The notes under the pieces: model-generated | Database searches by the model: none | Told to the model about the DNA's origin: nothing | The model's input: only the letters and a program-made list of their open reading frames with translations | Shown here: positions 56,564 through 63,893 of the stretch, one piece after another | How positions within the stretch are numbered: position 1 is the first letter of the stretch | Layout of the letters: every line of letters begins with the position of its first letter | Program-made: the position numbers and the translations under genes | Source of the DNA: Calothrix sp. HK-06 | GTDB lineage: Bacteria; Cyanobacteriota; Cyanobacteriia; Cyanobacteriales; Nostocaceae | Reading direction: 5' to 3' | Assembly (NCBI RefSeq): GCF_001904745.1 | Contig: NZ_MRCD01000001.1 | Location: 1-64,000 of the forward strand | Length of the DNA: 64,000 nucleotides

Positions 56564-58654
56564 ATGGCACAATATCGTGATAGCAAAGGCCAACCTGTTT
56601 TGTTAACAACAAGGCTGGCTAGTAATGGAGAAGGAGAAGTTTGGCAAACAAATCGCAATGGATATTTAGCCAAAATTTATCATTCTCAAGATGCGAAAAG
56701 GCTCAAGAAGCTGCAAGTGATGCTGGCAAATCCACCAGAAGACCCCACAAGAAGTCAAAATCATATTTCTATTGCTTGGGTGCAGGAATTATTAATAGAT
56801 GTTCAAGGTAACTGTGTTGGTTTTTTGATGCCAGTTATTAGCCAAGCCAAGGAACTACAGTACGTATATAATCCACAGCATCGGCAAAACCATGCTCCCA
56901 AATTTAATTGGTATTATTTGCACGCGACAGCATATAATGTAGCGCTTATTGTAAGTACAATTCATGCTAAGGGTTATATTATTGGTGATATGAATCCAAA
57001 AAATTTGCTCGTCAATGATAAGGGGTTGGTATCTATAATTGATACTGATTCGTTTCAAGTAACTGATGCCAAAACTGGAATAGTTTACCGATGTAATGTA
57101 GCTTTAGAAGGTTTTATCCCTCCTGAACTGCTGAATAAAGAATTGTCTTCATTAAATCAAACTAGATATCATGACCACTTTCGATTAGCCGTAATCATTC
57201 ATCATTTGCTTTTTGGCTATCATCCATTTATGGGAAAATGGCTTGGTCACGGAGAACCATTAGAACAAAAAGAACTTATTAAGCAAGGCTCTTGGTTATA
57301 TAGTCAAAATAGCCCTCTCCAACCTACCCAAAATACAATACCTTTAAATGTTGTTCATCCAGAAATTCAAAAATTATTTTTAAAATGTTTTAACGATGGT
57401 CATACAACTCCCAGATTACGACCAACAGCACAAGATTGGTGTAATGCTTTGCGAATAGCGCTTTCTGATTTAGCTGCTTGTAGTAAAGTACCAAATCATT
57501 CTTATAGTCGATTTTACGGTAAATGCTACTGGTGCGAACGAGAAAAGCAACTTGGAGTAGACATTTTCCCGCATGTTGCAAATGCAGTTACACCACCACA
57601 AGCAAAACAGCAATCACAACTAAAACAAAATCATAAATTACAAGCACCAATAACCATAGCACAAAAAGGTGAGATTGGAAAATTTGTATTAAAAATTCTC
57701 GGTATTGGTTCTTTTATTACGGCTGCGATACCCATAATACATTCTTTCTTTTTTACAGTAAAAGTTAATGATTATAAATATCTAACGCAAAATAACTCTA
57801 ACCAAATAACTCAAGAAAGTACAGAAACAGCTAAGAAGCCTGTAGATTCAGATACTAGCCCAGTATATTATCAACAAGGAATAGAATATTATCAAAAAGG
57901 TAATTATTATGAGGCTATTAATAGTTTAAATTTGGCGTTAACAGAAACTCCTCATTTATCTGACAATATTAATCAATATCTTACAGAGTCCTATTTAGCG
58001 CAAGGAATAATTGAAGCCAAAAATGGTAGGCATATAGTAGCTATTGACAATTACAATAAAGCAATAAATATCAACTCTAAGCACGCCGAAACCTACTATC
58101 AAAAAGCTTTAGCTTATCGTGATATGCAAAAATACGAAGCTGCAATTATTAACTACAACAAAGCTATTGATTTAAATCCACAAAATTCTTACTATTACAA
58201 TAGTAGAGGAGTTATATACTATAATTTAGATAAATTTAATCTAGCTCTTGAAAATTTTAATAAAGCTATCGAAATAAACTCTAATATTATATATTTTTAT
58301 AGTAACAGAGGTAGAACTAATTATCAGTTAAAAAATTATCAAGCTGCAATCGATGACTTGACTAAAACAATTTTAGAAGAGTCTAAAGATGGTTATTACT
58401 ACAATTTACGAGGTTTTGCTTACTTCCAATTAGACAAACTTGAGGCAGCAATCAACGATTTTAATAAAGCAATTGAAATTAATTCTAAGGAACCTACTTT
58501 TTATACCAATAGAAGTGGTATATACGAGCAGCAGGGAAATATCTCAGCAGCTATTAATGATTTAGAAAAAGCTGCCGCATTATATTCACAGCAAGGTAAT
58601 AAGCAAGAGTATACTAAAAGAATAAATAAAATTCAGATACTAAAGTCAAAGTAA
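56564..58654 (+). CDS. TerY-P-type protein kinase with zinc knuckle, membrane segment and TPRs
   Basis: The protein is 696 residues from the ATG; a GTG five codons earlier is less likely. The kinase domain has the loop RLASNGEGEVW (about 18-27), K37, a catalytic GDMNPKN at 141-147 in place of HRD, and DTDSF at 160-164 in place of DFG. This is the pattern seen in TerY-P kinases. A CYWC zinc knuckle follows at 321-324, then a hydrophobic segment at about 373-397. At least six TPRs (434-690), with motifs such as AIINYNKAIDLNP, complete it. It probably assembles with the vWA protein and phosphatase at the membrane. Confidence 0.85.
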   Translation: MAQYRDSKGQPVLLTTRLASNGEGEVWQTNRNGYLAKIYHSQDAKRLKKLQVMLANPPEDPTRSQNHISIAWVQELLIDVQGNCVGFLMPVISQAKELQYVYNPQHRQNHAPKFNWYYLHATAYNVALIVSTIHAKGYIIGDMNPKNLLVNDKGLVSIIDTDSFQVTDAKTGIVYRCNVALEGFIPPELLNKELSSLNQTRYHDHFRLAVIIHHLLFGYHPFMGKWLGHGEPLEQKELIKQGSWLYSQNSPLQPTQNTIPLNVVHPEIQKLFLKCFNDGHTTPRLRPTAQDWCNALRIALSDLAACSKVPNHSYSRFYGKCYWCEREKQLGVDIFPHVANAVTPPQAKQQSQLKQNHKLQAPITIAQKGEIGKFVLKILGIGSFITAAIPIIHSFFFTVKVNDYKYLTQNNSNQITQESTETAKKPVDSDTSPVYYQQGIEYYQKGNYYEAINSLNLALTETPHLSDNINQYLTESYLAQGIIEAKNGRHIVAIDNYNKAININSKHAETYYQKALAYRDMQKYEAAIINYNKAIDLNPQNSYYYNSRGVIYYNLDKFNLALENFNKAIEINSNIIYFYSNRGRTNYQLKNYQAAIDDLTKTILEESKDGYYYNLRGFAYFQLDKLEAAINDFNKAIEINSKEPTFYTNRSGIYEQQGNISAAINDLEKAAALYSQQGNKQEYTKRINKIQILKSK

Positions 58655-58810
58655 AAAAATAATCAAAAAATATTCAATTGCCCATGAAACCATAAATAAT
58701 ACATAATTTATATTTATCGCATCTCTAAATAATAATATAATTTTGATAAATTATTCAGAATTGTAACATATAGCAGTCTCACATGATTTGTGAAAAATAC
58801 CTAAATGTAA

Positions 58811-58830
58811 AGACGCGATTAATCGCGTCT
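58811..58830 (+). repeat. AGACGCGATTAATCGCGTCT palindrome
   Basis: This perfect 20-base palindrome lies between the convergent kinase and TPR-like genes. A near-identical copy is at 60111-60133 between ctaE and ctaD. It could act as a two-way terminator. Confidence 0.6.
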
Positions 58831-58846
58831 CTACAATGCGCGGATT

Positions 58847-59320
58847 TTAATCATCTTCCTCTTCAGGTGGACGGGTAAGAATATCAAGCAAAATACTGGC
58901 GCCAGCAAATTCGTTATTTACATCAATTTCCTTAATACGCGCGCAAATAGTTTTAGCCTGTTCAATATCACCAAGCTTTGCCAGTACTAATCCTGAAGCG
59001 GCATAAGCATTTAAATAAAGTCGAATTTGCGAGTCTTCTTTACGACTAGATAACACGGGTTGAAGTTGTTCCCAGTTATCGGGTAAATTTTCTGAGTCTT
59101 TAATATTATTTATAACCTGACTAGCTGTACTTAGTGCCATTTCATAATTATTTTTATAGTAAAAGTAACGATATGCGGCGACTAAAACATCTACAGAATT
59201 ATTTGTTTGAATTAGTGCTTCATTTATATAGTGTTGTGATTTTGACGTATCTTGCCAGTGATCAGCAGCAAGTATTAATAGTTGTTTAATATCATCCGGA
59301 ACGTTAAACCAAGAAAACAT
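58847..59320 (-). CDS. TPR-like helical protein, 157 aa
   Basis: The 157-residue soluble protein is all-helical with paired helices such as DVLVAAYRYFYYKNNYEMAL and SGLVLAKLGDIEQAKTICAR, typical of TPR-like repeats. The tail is acidic (PPEEEDD). It is on the same strand as ctaE and ctaD, but a large inverted repeat separates them. No specific function can be given. Confidence 0.6.
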   Translation of the reverse strand: MFSWFNVPDDIKQLLILAADHWQDTSKSQHYINEALIQTNNSVDVLVAAYRYFYYKNNYEMALSTASQVINNIKDSENLPDNWEQLQPVLSSRKEDSQIRLYLNAYAASGLVLAKLGDIEQAKTICARIKEIDVNNEFAGASILLDILTRPPEEEDD

Positions 59321-59352
59321 AGTAAAAAATATAGAGGAAAATGTTATTGTAG

Positions 59353-59471
59353 GGGCGGGTTAACCCACAAGTTTAAACAGTAACGAAAAATCCTGTAAAT
59401 CCGCCCCGTCCGAATCGATAACAAAAAACCAAAATCCAAGACAACAAAGATTTTTCGTTATCAACCCGCCC
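59353..59471 (+). repeat. Composite nested inverted repeat after ctaE
   Basis: The outer arms GGGCGGGTT (59353) and AACCCGCCC (59463) enclose inner arms AACGAAAAATC (59382) and GATTTTTCGTT (59449). The whole can fold into a large stem. It lies between ctaE and the TPR-like gene and may be a non-autonomous mobile repeat or a terminator. Confidence 0.55.
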
Positions 59472-59497
59472 TAACATCAAAAAACAAAACCCATACC

Positions 59498-60088
59498 CTA
59501 AAACTGAGTCATTACATACAAAAGCACAAACAAGATAATCCAAATAATATCTACAAAGTGCCAGTAAATTTCTGCCATCTCGATACCTGTATGTTTATGA
59601 GCAGAATAATGACCCTGGCGCCGCGACCGCCAAATTACACCCAAAATTAACAACAGTCCGATAAAAACGTGTAAGCCGTGAAAGCCAGTCAAAATGTAAA
59701 AGCAATTGGAAAATACATTTGTCGTCAGACCGTATCCTAAATGCTGGTACTCGTAAATTTGACCAGCTAAAAAGGTGGCGCCCATAATAGCGGTGACAAA
59801 ATACCAAAACCGCATTCCCCAAACGCTGCCACGCTTAATTGCTGCATCACCAAGGTGAATTACAAAGCTACTAGAAACCAGAATAGCAGTGTTAATAGCA
59901 GGTAAATATAACTCTACCTCGGTACCTTTAGGCGGAAAAACAGGAGTTACTCCTTTGAAAAACAAGTAAGTTGCAAAGAATCCGCCAAACATTAGTGACT
60001 CTGAAGCAAGAAAGGTCAATAAACCTATAACCCTTAAATCAGGATGTTCCTCGTGGTGAGATGTATCTGTTGGTGTTACTGCTGTCAT
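59498..60088 (-). CDS. ctaE: Cytochrome c oxidase subunit III
   Basis: The 196-residue protein has five membrane helices and the conserved LLTFLASESLMFGGFFATY and FYILTGFHGLHVFIGL motifs of short cyanobacterial subunit III. It belongs to the aa3-type terminal oxidase that reduces O2. It is complete and lies 60 bases after ctaD. Its integrity shows that the operon is still under selection despite the break in ctaD. Confidence 0.95.
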   Translation of the reverse strand: MTAVTPTDTSHHEEHPDLRVIGLLTFLASESLMFGGFFATYLFFKGVTPVFPPKGTEVELYLPAINTAILVSSSFVIHLGDAAIKRGSVWGMRFWYFVTAIMGATFLAGQIYEYQHLGYGLTTNVFSNCFYILTGFHGLHVFIGLLLILGVIWRSRRQGHYSAHKHTGIEMAEIYWHFVDIIWIILFVLLYVMTQF

Positions 60089-60110
60089 AGTAAGTTAAAA
60101 GTGCGTAGGT

Positions 60111-60133
60111 AGAGACGTGATTAATCGCGTCTC
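60111..60133 (-). repeat. AGACG(T/C)GATTAATCGCGTCT palindrome, second copy
   Basis: A nearly perfect palindrome in the ctaD-ctaE gap, matching 58811-58830. Confidence 0.55.
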
Positions 60134-60148
60134 CAAAGAGAGAATTTT

Positions 60149-61543
60149 TTAGGCGCCGATATTCGCTAAACTGTCTGCGCGATGGTTATCAGTCAAACCA
60201 TATTCATATGGCCCATATGTAACAACAGGTAACTCTTCCCAGTTTTCAATTGCTGGGGGAGAAGCAGTTGTCCATTCCAGGGTGAGGGCATTCCAAGGGT
60301 TATCACCTGCAACTTCGCCTTTTCTCCAACTCGTAATCACGTTGATAGTAAAAGGTATTACAGAGAAAGCTAATAAAAAGGCGCCGTAAGTGCAAAGCTG
60401 GTTAATAGCTGTAAATTGTGGGTCATACATAGCAACGCGACGAGGCATTCCTTGTAGTCCCAGTTCGTGCATTGGGAAGAAGGTGAGGTGAGTACCAACG
60501 AAAGTTAGGGCAAAGTGAACTCGTCCCCAAGTTTCATTCAGCATTCTTCCGGTCATTTTGGGGAACCAGTGGTAAATACCTGAGTAAATACCAAATACTG
60601 AACCACCAAACAGTACATAGTGGAAGTGGGCAACTATATAATATGAGTCGTGAACGTGAATGTCGAAGGGAGTGGTTCCAAGCATCACACCACCAATACC
60701 CCCTAACACAAACATTGACAGTAAACCAATGGCAAATAGCATTGCGCTGGTATAGCGAATTTTACCTTGCCAAAGTGTTGCAACCCAACCAAATATTTTT
60801 ACACCTGTGGGTACAGCAACTAACAAAGTGGAAATAGTAAAGAACATCCGCATCCAACCTGGGGTACCACTGGTAAACATGTGGTGAACCCACACAAATA
60901 AACCTACTACGCAAATCGCCAAGCTAGAGTAGGCAATTGCTTTATAACCAAAGATATGTTTGCGTGAATGTACAGGAATCACTTCGGACATGATACCGAA
61001 GACAGGCAGAATCATTAAATACACTGCCGGGTGCGAGTAGAACCAGAACAAGTGTTGATATAAAACGACGTTTCCACCTGCATCCGGTTTAAAAAATGAT
61101 GTTCCAAAGTTGATATCAAACAGTAATAAAACTAACCCCGATGCTAATACAGGAGTAGATACTAGTGCTAAAACAGAGGTTGCTAAAATTGCCCAACAAA
61201 ATAAAGGTAATTGATCCCAGCGCATACTGGGTACTTTCATCTTTAATATGGTGACGACAAAGTTTACCGAACCCAAAATTGATGAAGTACCTACTAATAC
61301 AATTGCTAAAATCCACAAACTCTGAGCAATAGGCGCCGTTATCAGCGACAATGGAGGATAAGCTGTCCAACCTGACTGTGAACCACCAAAAAAGAAACTA
61401 GCAACTAGCAAAAGCCCAGCAGGCGGGTTTAGCCAGAAGGCAATAGCATTTAACTTTGGAAATGCCATATCACGGGCGCCTATCATTAGTGGTACAAGAT
61501 AGTTTCCAAAACCACCAATAGCACTCGGCACTATCCAGAGAAA
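60149..61543 (-). CDS. ctaD: Cytochrome c oxidase subunit I, 5'-truncated by an inserted element
   Basis: Homology to subunit I starts abruptly at FLWIVPSAIGGF (about 61543) and runs intact for 464 codons to the stop. Present are HPAVY and WVHHMF (haem-copper site) and HFHYVLFGG (haem ligands). Missing are the first ~90-100 residues, including helices I and most of II with the haem a histidine of the usual H-(A/G)-T-(I/V)-M-I-F motif. The frame continues upstream to a GTG at 61579, but those residues (MDVKAWNLRVHT) are not ctaD-like and overlap the GIY-YIG stop. The intact remainder suggests function after excision. Confidence 0.88.
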   Translation of the reverse strand, partial: FLWIVPSAIGGFGNYLVPLMIGARDMAFPKLNAIAFWLNPPAGLLLVASFFFGGSQSGWTAYPPLSLITAPIAQSLWILAIVLVGTSSILGSVNFVVTILKMKVPSMRWDQLPLFCWAILATSVLALVSTPVLASGLVLLLFDINFGTSFFKPDAGGNVVLYQHLFWFYSHPAVYLMILPVFGIMSEVIPVHSRKHIFGYKAIAYSSLAICVVGLFVWVHHMFTSGTPGWMRMFFTISTLLVAVPTGVKIFGWVATLWQGKIRYTSAMLFAIGLLSMFVLGGIGGVMLGTTPFDIHVHDSYYIVAHFHYVLFGGSVFGIYSGIYHWFPKMTGRMLNETWGRVHFALTFVGTHLTFFPMHELGLQGMPRRVAMYDPQFTAINQLCTYGAFLLAFSVIPFTINVITSWRKGEVAGDNPWNALTLEWTTASPPAIENWEELPVVTYGPYEYGLTDNHRADSLANIGA

Positions 61544-61568
61544 GGTATGGACTCGTAGGTTCCAAGCC

Positions 61569-62150
61569 TTAACGTCCACTACAATTAACCAACGGCACCT
61601 GGTATTTCATTTCCTCGATTAGCATCTTTTCATCGTTTTTATAGTCGGTGGTGATTTTGTTGATTCTAAAATAAAAGCTATGCTTACCGTACTTGAGCCA
61701 AAGAGCCTGTAGCTTTGCATTCCAATGCGCGGAGCTATTCAATTTACATCTATGTTCTGCAAGACGTTTTGGTATATTTTTTGACGAGCCAACATAAGTA
61801 TGCTCGGTGACAAGGCAGCAAATGCTATAAGTTCCGCACCCTAACTGTTTGTATTGCTCGTGACGTATCTTATACCAATAAAAAACACCTGATATACTCA
61901 AATCATTTAAAAAATCAAAGTCTTCAATTTCACAAACACCAAGCTGTTGTTTTACAATTTGCAATATTCTTGGCGGGGATTTAGCCGAGGAACAATTACT
62001 GAAAATTTCATAAACTTGACGAAATCTTTTGCTTTCGGGTAGCTTCGATAATTTCTTAAAAAGCTCGCTATCATTATCAGTAAGAATCCGGTGAACTTGA
62101 TAATGGTAGAGCATCTCAGCCACACGCTGGATATATTCTTCATCTTTCAT
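61569..62150 (-). CDS. GIY-YIG endonuclease
   Basis: The C-terminal half has a GIY-YIG nuclease domain: GTYSICCLV for the GIY strand, TYVGSSKNIPKRLAEHR with the catalytic arginine and histidine, and a KYGKHSFYFRI segment. The N-terminal ~90 residues are helical and may bind DNA. The ATG at 62150 is preferred over an upstream GTG at 62168. Its stop codon lies only 25 bases before the ctaD junction. Such nucleases act as homing enzymes of introns or mobile DNA. Here it may help the element spread. Confidence 0.85.
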   Translation of the reverse strand: MKDEEYIQRVAEMLYHYQVHRILTDNDSELFKKLSKLPESKRFRQVYEIFSNCSSAKSPPRILQIVKQQLGVCEIEDFDFLNDLSISGVFYWYKIRHEQYKQLGCGTYSICCLVTEHTYVGSSKNIPKRLAEHRCKLNSSAHWNAKLQALWLKYGKHSFYFRINKITTDYKNDEKMLIEEMKYQVPLVNCSGR

Positions 62151-62196
62151 AGATGCAGTTAGTGACACAATGTTGGATTAATATTATCAAGCTGTC

Positions 62197-62226
62197 AAAA
62201 CAAAAACCAGCGAAATTACGCTGGTT
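62197..62226 (-). terminator. Intrinsic terminator after the PUA-like gene
   Basis: On the minus strand, AACCAGCG-TAATTT-CGCTGGTT is an eight-pair stem followed by TTTGTTTTG. It lies 76 bases after the stop of the gene at 62302 and shows that the element genes are transcribed as separate units. Confidence 0.75.
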
Positions 62227-62301
62227 TCATTCGTTGTTTTAATTACTAAATATCTTCGATTAATTTATTGGTAAACGTACAGGAGATATCAGCAGATATA
62301 C

Positions 62302-62730
62302 TCAAGCTCGAACACCAAAACTATTGACGTACTGTTGCCATTCTGTGTTTAGTGCGCTGGTATATTCTTCTGCTAATTTATATCCAGAACCACGGACGTA
62401 GAAGTTGGCACCGCTGAATTCTGGTCGTTGTAATAGCTCGGAAATCAGTAATGGCTTATTAAAATCATTAACAACGGTATCCCATCGATACTGAACAGTT
62501 TTAAATGCTGGGGGGCGGAGTATTACTCCACTGGCAAATATACCGCGTTGACTGTCGCCGACACGCAGAAAATAAGCAACATCGCCTTTTTGAATGCTCG
62601 TTACATTGCCACAAGTCCAATAGTCTGTTACGGGCTGTTTAGTAGCGAATTTAAGCTTCGCTTGGGCAATATCTTTCTTAATATCGGCGTAAACCTTTAA
62701 ATTACACAAAAATAGCCGTGTTGGCATCAT
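62302..62730 (-). CDS. PUA-like (EVE-type) domain protein
   Basis: The 142-residue protein has WTCGN...IQKGDVAYFLRVG and QRGIFASGVILRPP. This pattern matches PUA-like domains such as EVE and the N-terminal modules of modification-dependent restriction proteins, which bind modified bases. The match is by motif only. It is on the same strand as the recombinase and inside the element. A role in defence or control of the element is speculation. Confidence 0.6.
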   Translation of the reverse strand: MMPTRLFLCNLKVYADIKKDIAQAKLKFATKQPVTDYWTCGNVTSIQKGDVAYFLRVGDSQRGIFASGVILRPPAFKTVQYRWDTVVNDFNKPLLISELLQRPEFSGANFYVRGSGYKLAEEYTSALNTEWQQYVNSFGVRA

Positions 62731-63069
62731 TGATTCCCATCAGTACGACAACATTAACGGAACGTATCAAGCCATATCAGTATTATATCCAATGGTATGA
62801 TATAAAGTTTTGTGATTTCCTAATTCGCTGATATTTAACTTTGTTTTTAATCAAAGCGTCCCGATATGTCACCTTTAGCAAAACGTATCGTGTCGTATTG
62901 ATGTTTTACTGTCTCATAGCTGATTTTCAACTAACTCGAACTAGTGAACTACGTCCGGGGTTCGTTTAACCATTTGCTGTAAAAATAACTATAGATAACC
63001 ACCGGATATCATCAATAGGGATATATAGGAAAGTCCAATGGATATCCTAATGGTTTGTACAAAGAATTA
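62731..63069. other. Gap between PUA-like and recombinase genes
   Basis: No gene is seen; the minus-strand frame at 63012-63197 only overlaps the recombinase in another frame. It has no clear repeat or terminator. Confidence 0.4.
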
Positions 63070-63756
63070 TTACAAAATTGATGCTGGGTTAGGTGCCAAG
63101 CGCTTGTAGACTTTTTGCTTACTCCATGTGGTGCCTCGACTAGTTGTGAATCCCTCACTGTTGAGAGTGTCAGAAATTTTTTGATAGCTGTACCCACGTT
63201 CTAGTAGCCCTTGTGCGCGTTCGACGGCTGTTTCTGTAGCAATCCTTGCTTTGTTGGTTGCAGCGGCTCTACCAGCGATTCCATTGGGCTTTTCACCGCG
63301 TTCTTTCCGTGCTGCCAATGCTGCTTTAGTCCGAGCCGCTATCATGTCGCGTTCTTCCTGGGCAATCAAAGCCTTGAGCCGCAGTTCCAACATTGATGCG
63401 GTGGGATTCTCAGCAATTAAAATTTCTGGGCAATCGTAGACACCATCCAAGAAGCCTGTTGCTTGGTGTAAGTTACGGCTCAGTCGGTCGAGTTTGGCTA
63501 CCATGATGCGTCCGCCGATTTTCTTAGCCAATTCCACAGCTTGTTGAAATTGAGGTCGAGACAGCGGTGGTACTTTACCGCTGACACCTGATTCGGTGAA
63601 AATACCAGCGATTTCATATCCGTATCGTTCGCACACTGACTTACATAGTTCTAACTGTGCTTCTAGTCCTAGTCCCGACTTTCCTTGTTCTTCGGTGCTG
63701 ACTCTTAAGTAAATTACTACTGAGTTAGTATTTTTGCTTATTTTAGTGCGTGACAT
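63070..63756 (-). CDS. Serine recombinase (resolvase/invertase family)
   Basis: The 228-residue protein has the resolvase N-terminal domain, with the catalytic serine in YLRVSTEEQGKSG and conserved AKLDRLSRN. A long helix follows, then a C-terminal helix-turn-helix over about 180-220 (GYSYQKISDTLNSEGFTTS). It is smaller than the large serine recombinase XisF of fdxN elements. It is the natural candidate for excising the element from ctaD. It is divergent from the gene at 63894, with an inverted-repeat site between them. Confidence 0.88.
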   Translation of the reverse strand: MSRTKISKNTNSVVIYLRVSTEEQGKSGLGLEAQLELCKSVCERYGYEIAGIFTESGVSGKVPPLSRPQFQQAVELAKKIGGRIMVAKLDRLSRNLHQATGFLDGVYDCPEILIAENPTASMLELRLKALIAQEERDMIAARTKAALAARKERGEKPNGIAGRAAATNKARIATETAVERAQGLLERGYSYQKISDTLNSEGFTTSRGTTWSKQKVYKRLAPNPASIL

Positions 63757-63774
63757 ACTTATATTTAGTGTGAT

Positions 63775-63838
63775 GTATACTTTTGTCTACTATTGTATAC
63801 TTCAAACGCCCCCTAGAAGTAGACACTTGTATACAAAA
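63775..63838. promoter_or_regulatory. GTATAC/GTCTAC repeat cluster, possible recombination or operator site
   Basis: Three GTATAC palindromes (63775, 63795, 63829) and the inverted pair GTCTAC (63785) / GTAGAC (63819) lie between the divergent recombinase and ribbon-helix-helix-like genes. The layout of repeated, partly palindromic half-sites next to a resolvase gene resembles a res site or a shared operator. Function is inferred from position only. Confidence 0.5.
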
Positions 63839-63893
63839 GGTAAAATTACTGTGAATCCTAGAAAAAATCTTGATACTTCCAGAGGATAGTGCT

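Noticed and set aside
61544-62301. Group I or group II intron in ctaD with a GIY-YIG homing nuclease
   Set aside because: Nothing resembling an intron core or domain V was recognised. The nuclease ends 25 bases before the ctaD part, a terminator and independent genes lie upstream, and no 5' exon is seen within 2.4 kb. A DNA element fits better, though an intron cannot be fully excluded by eye.
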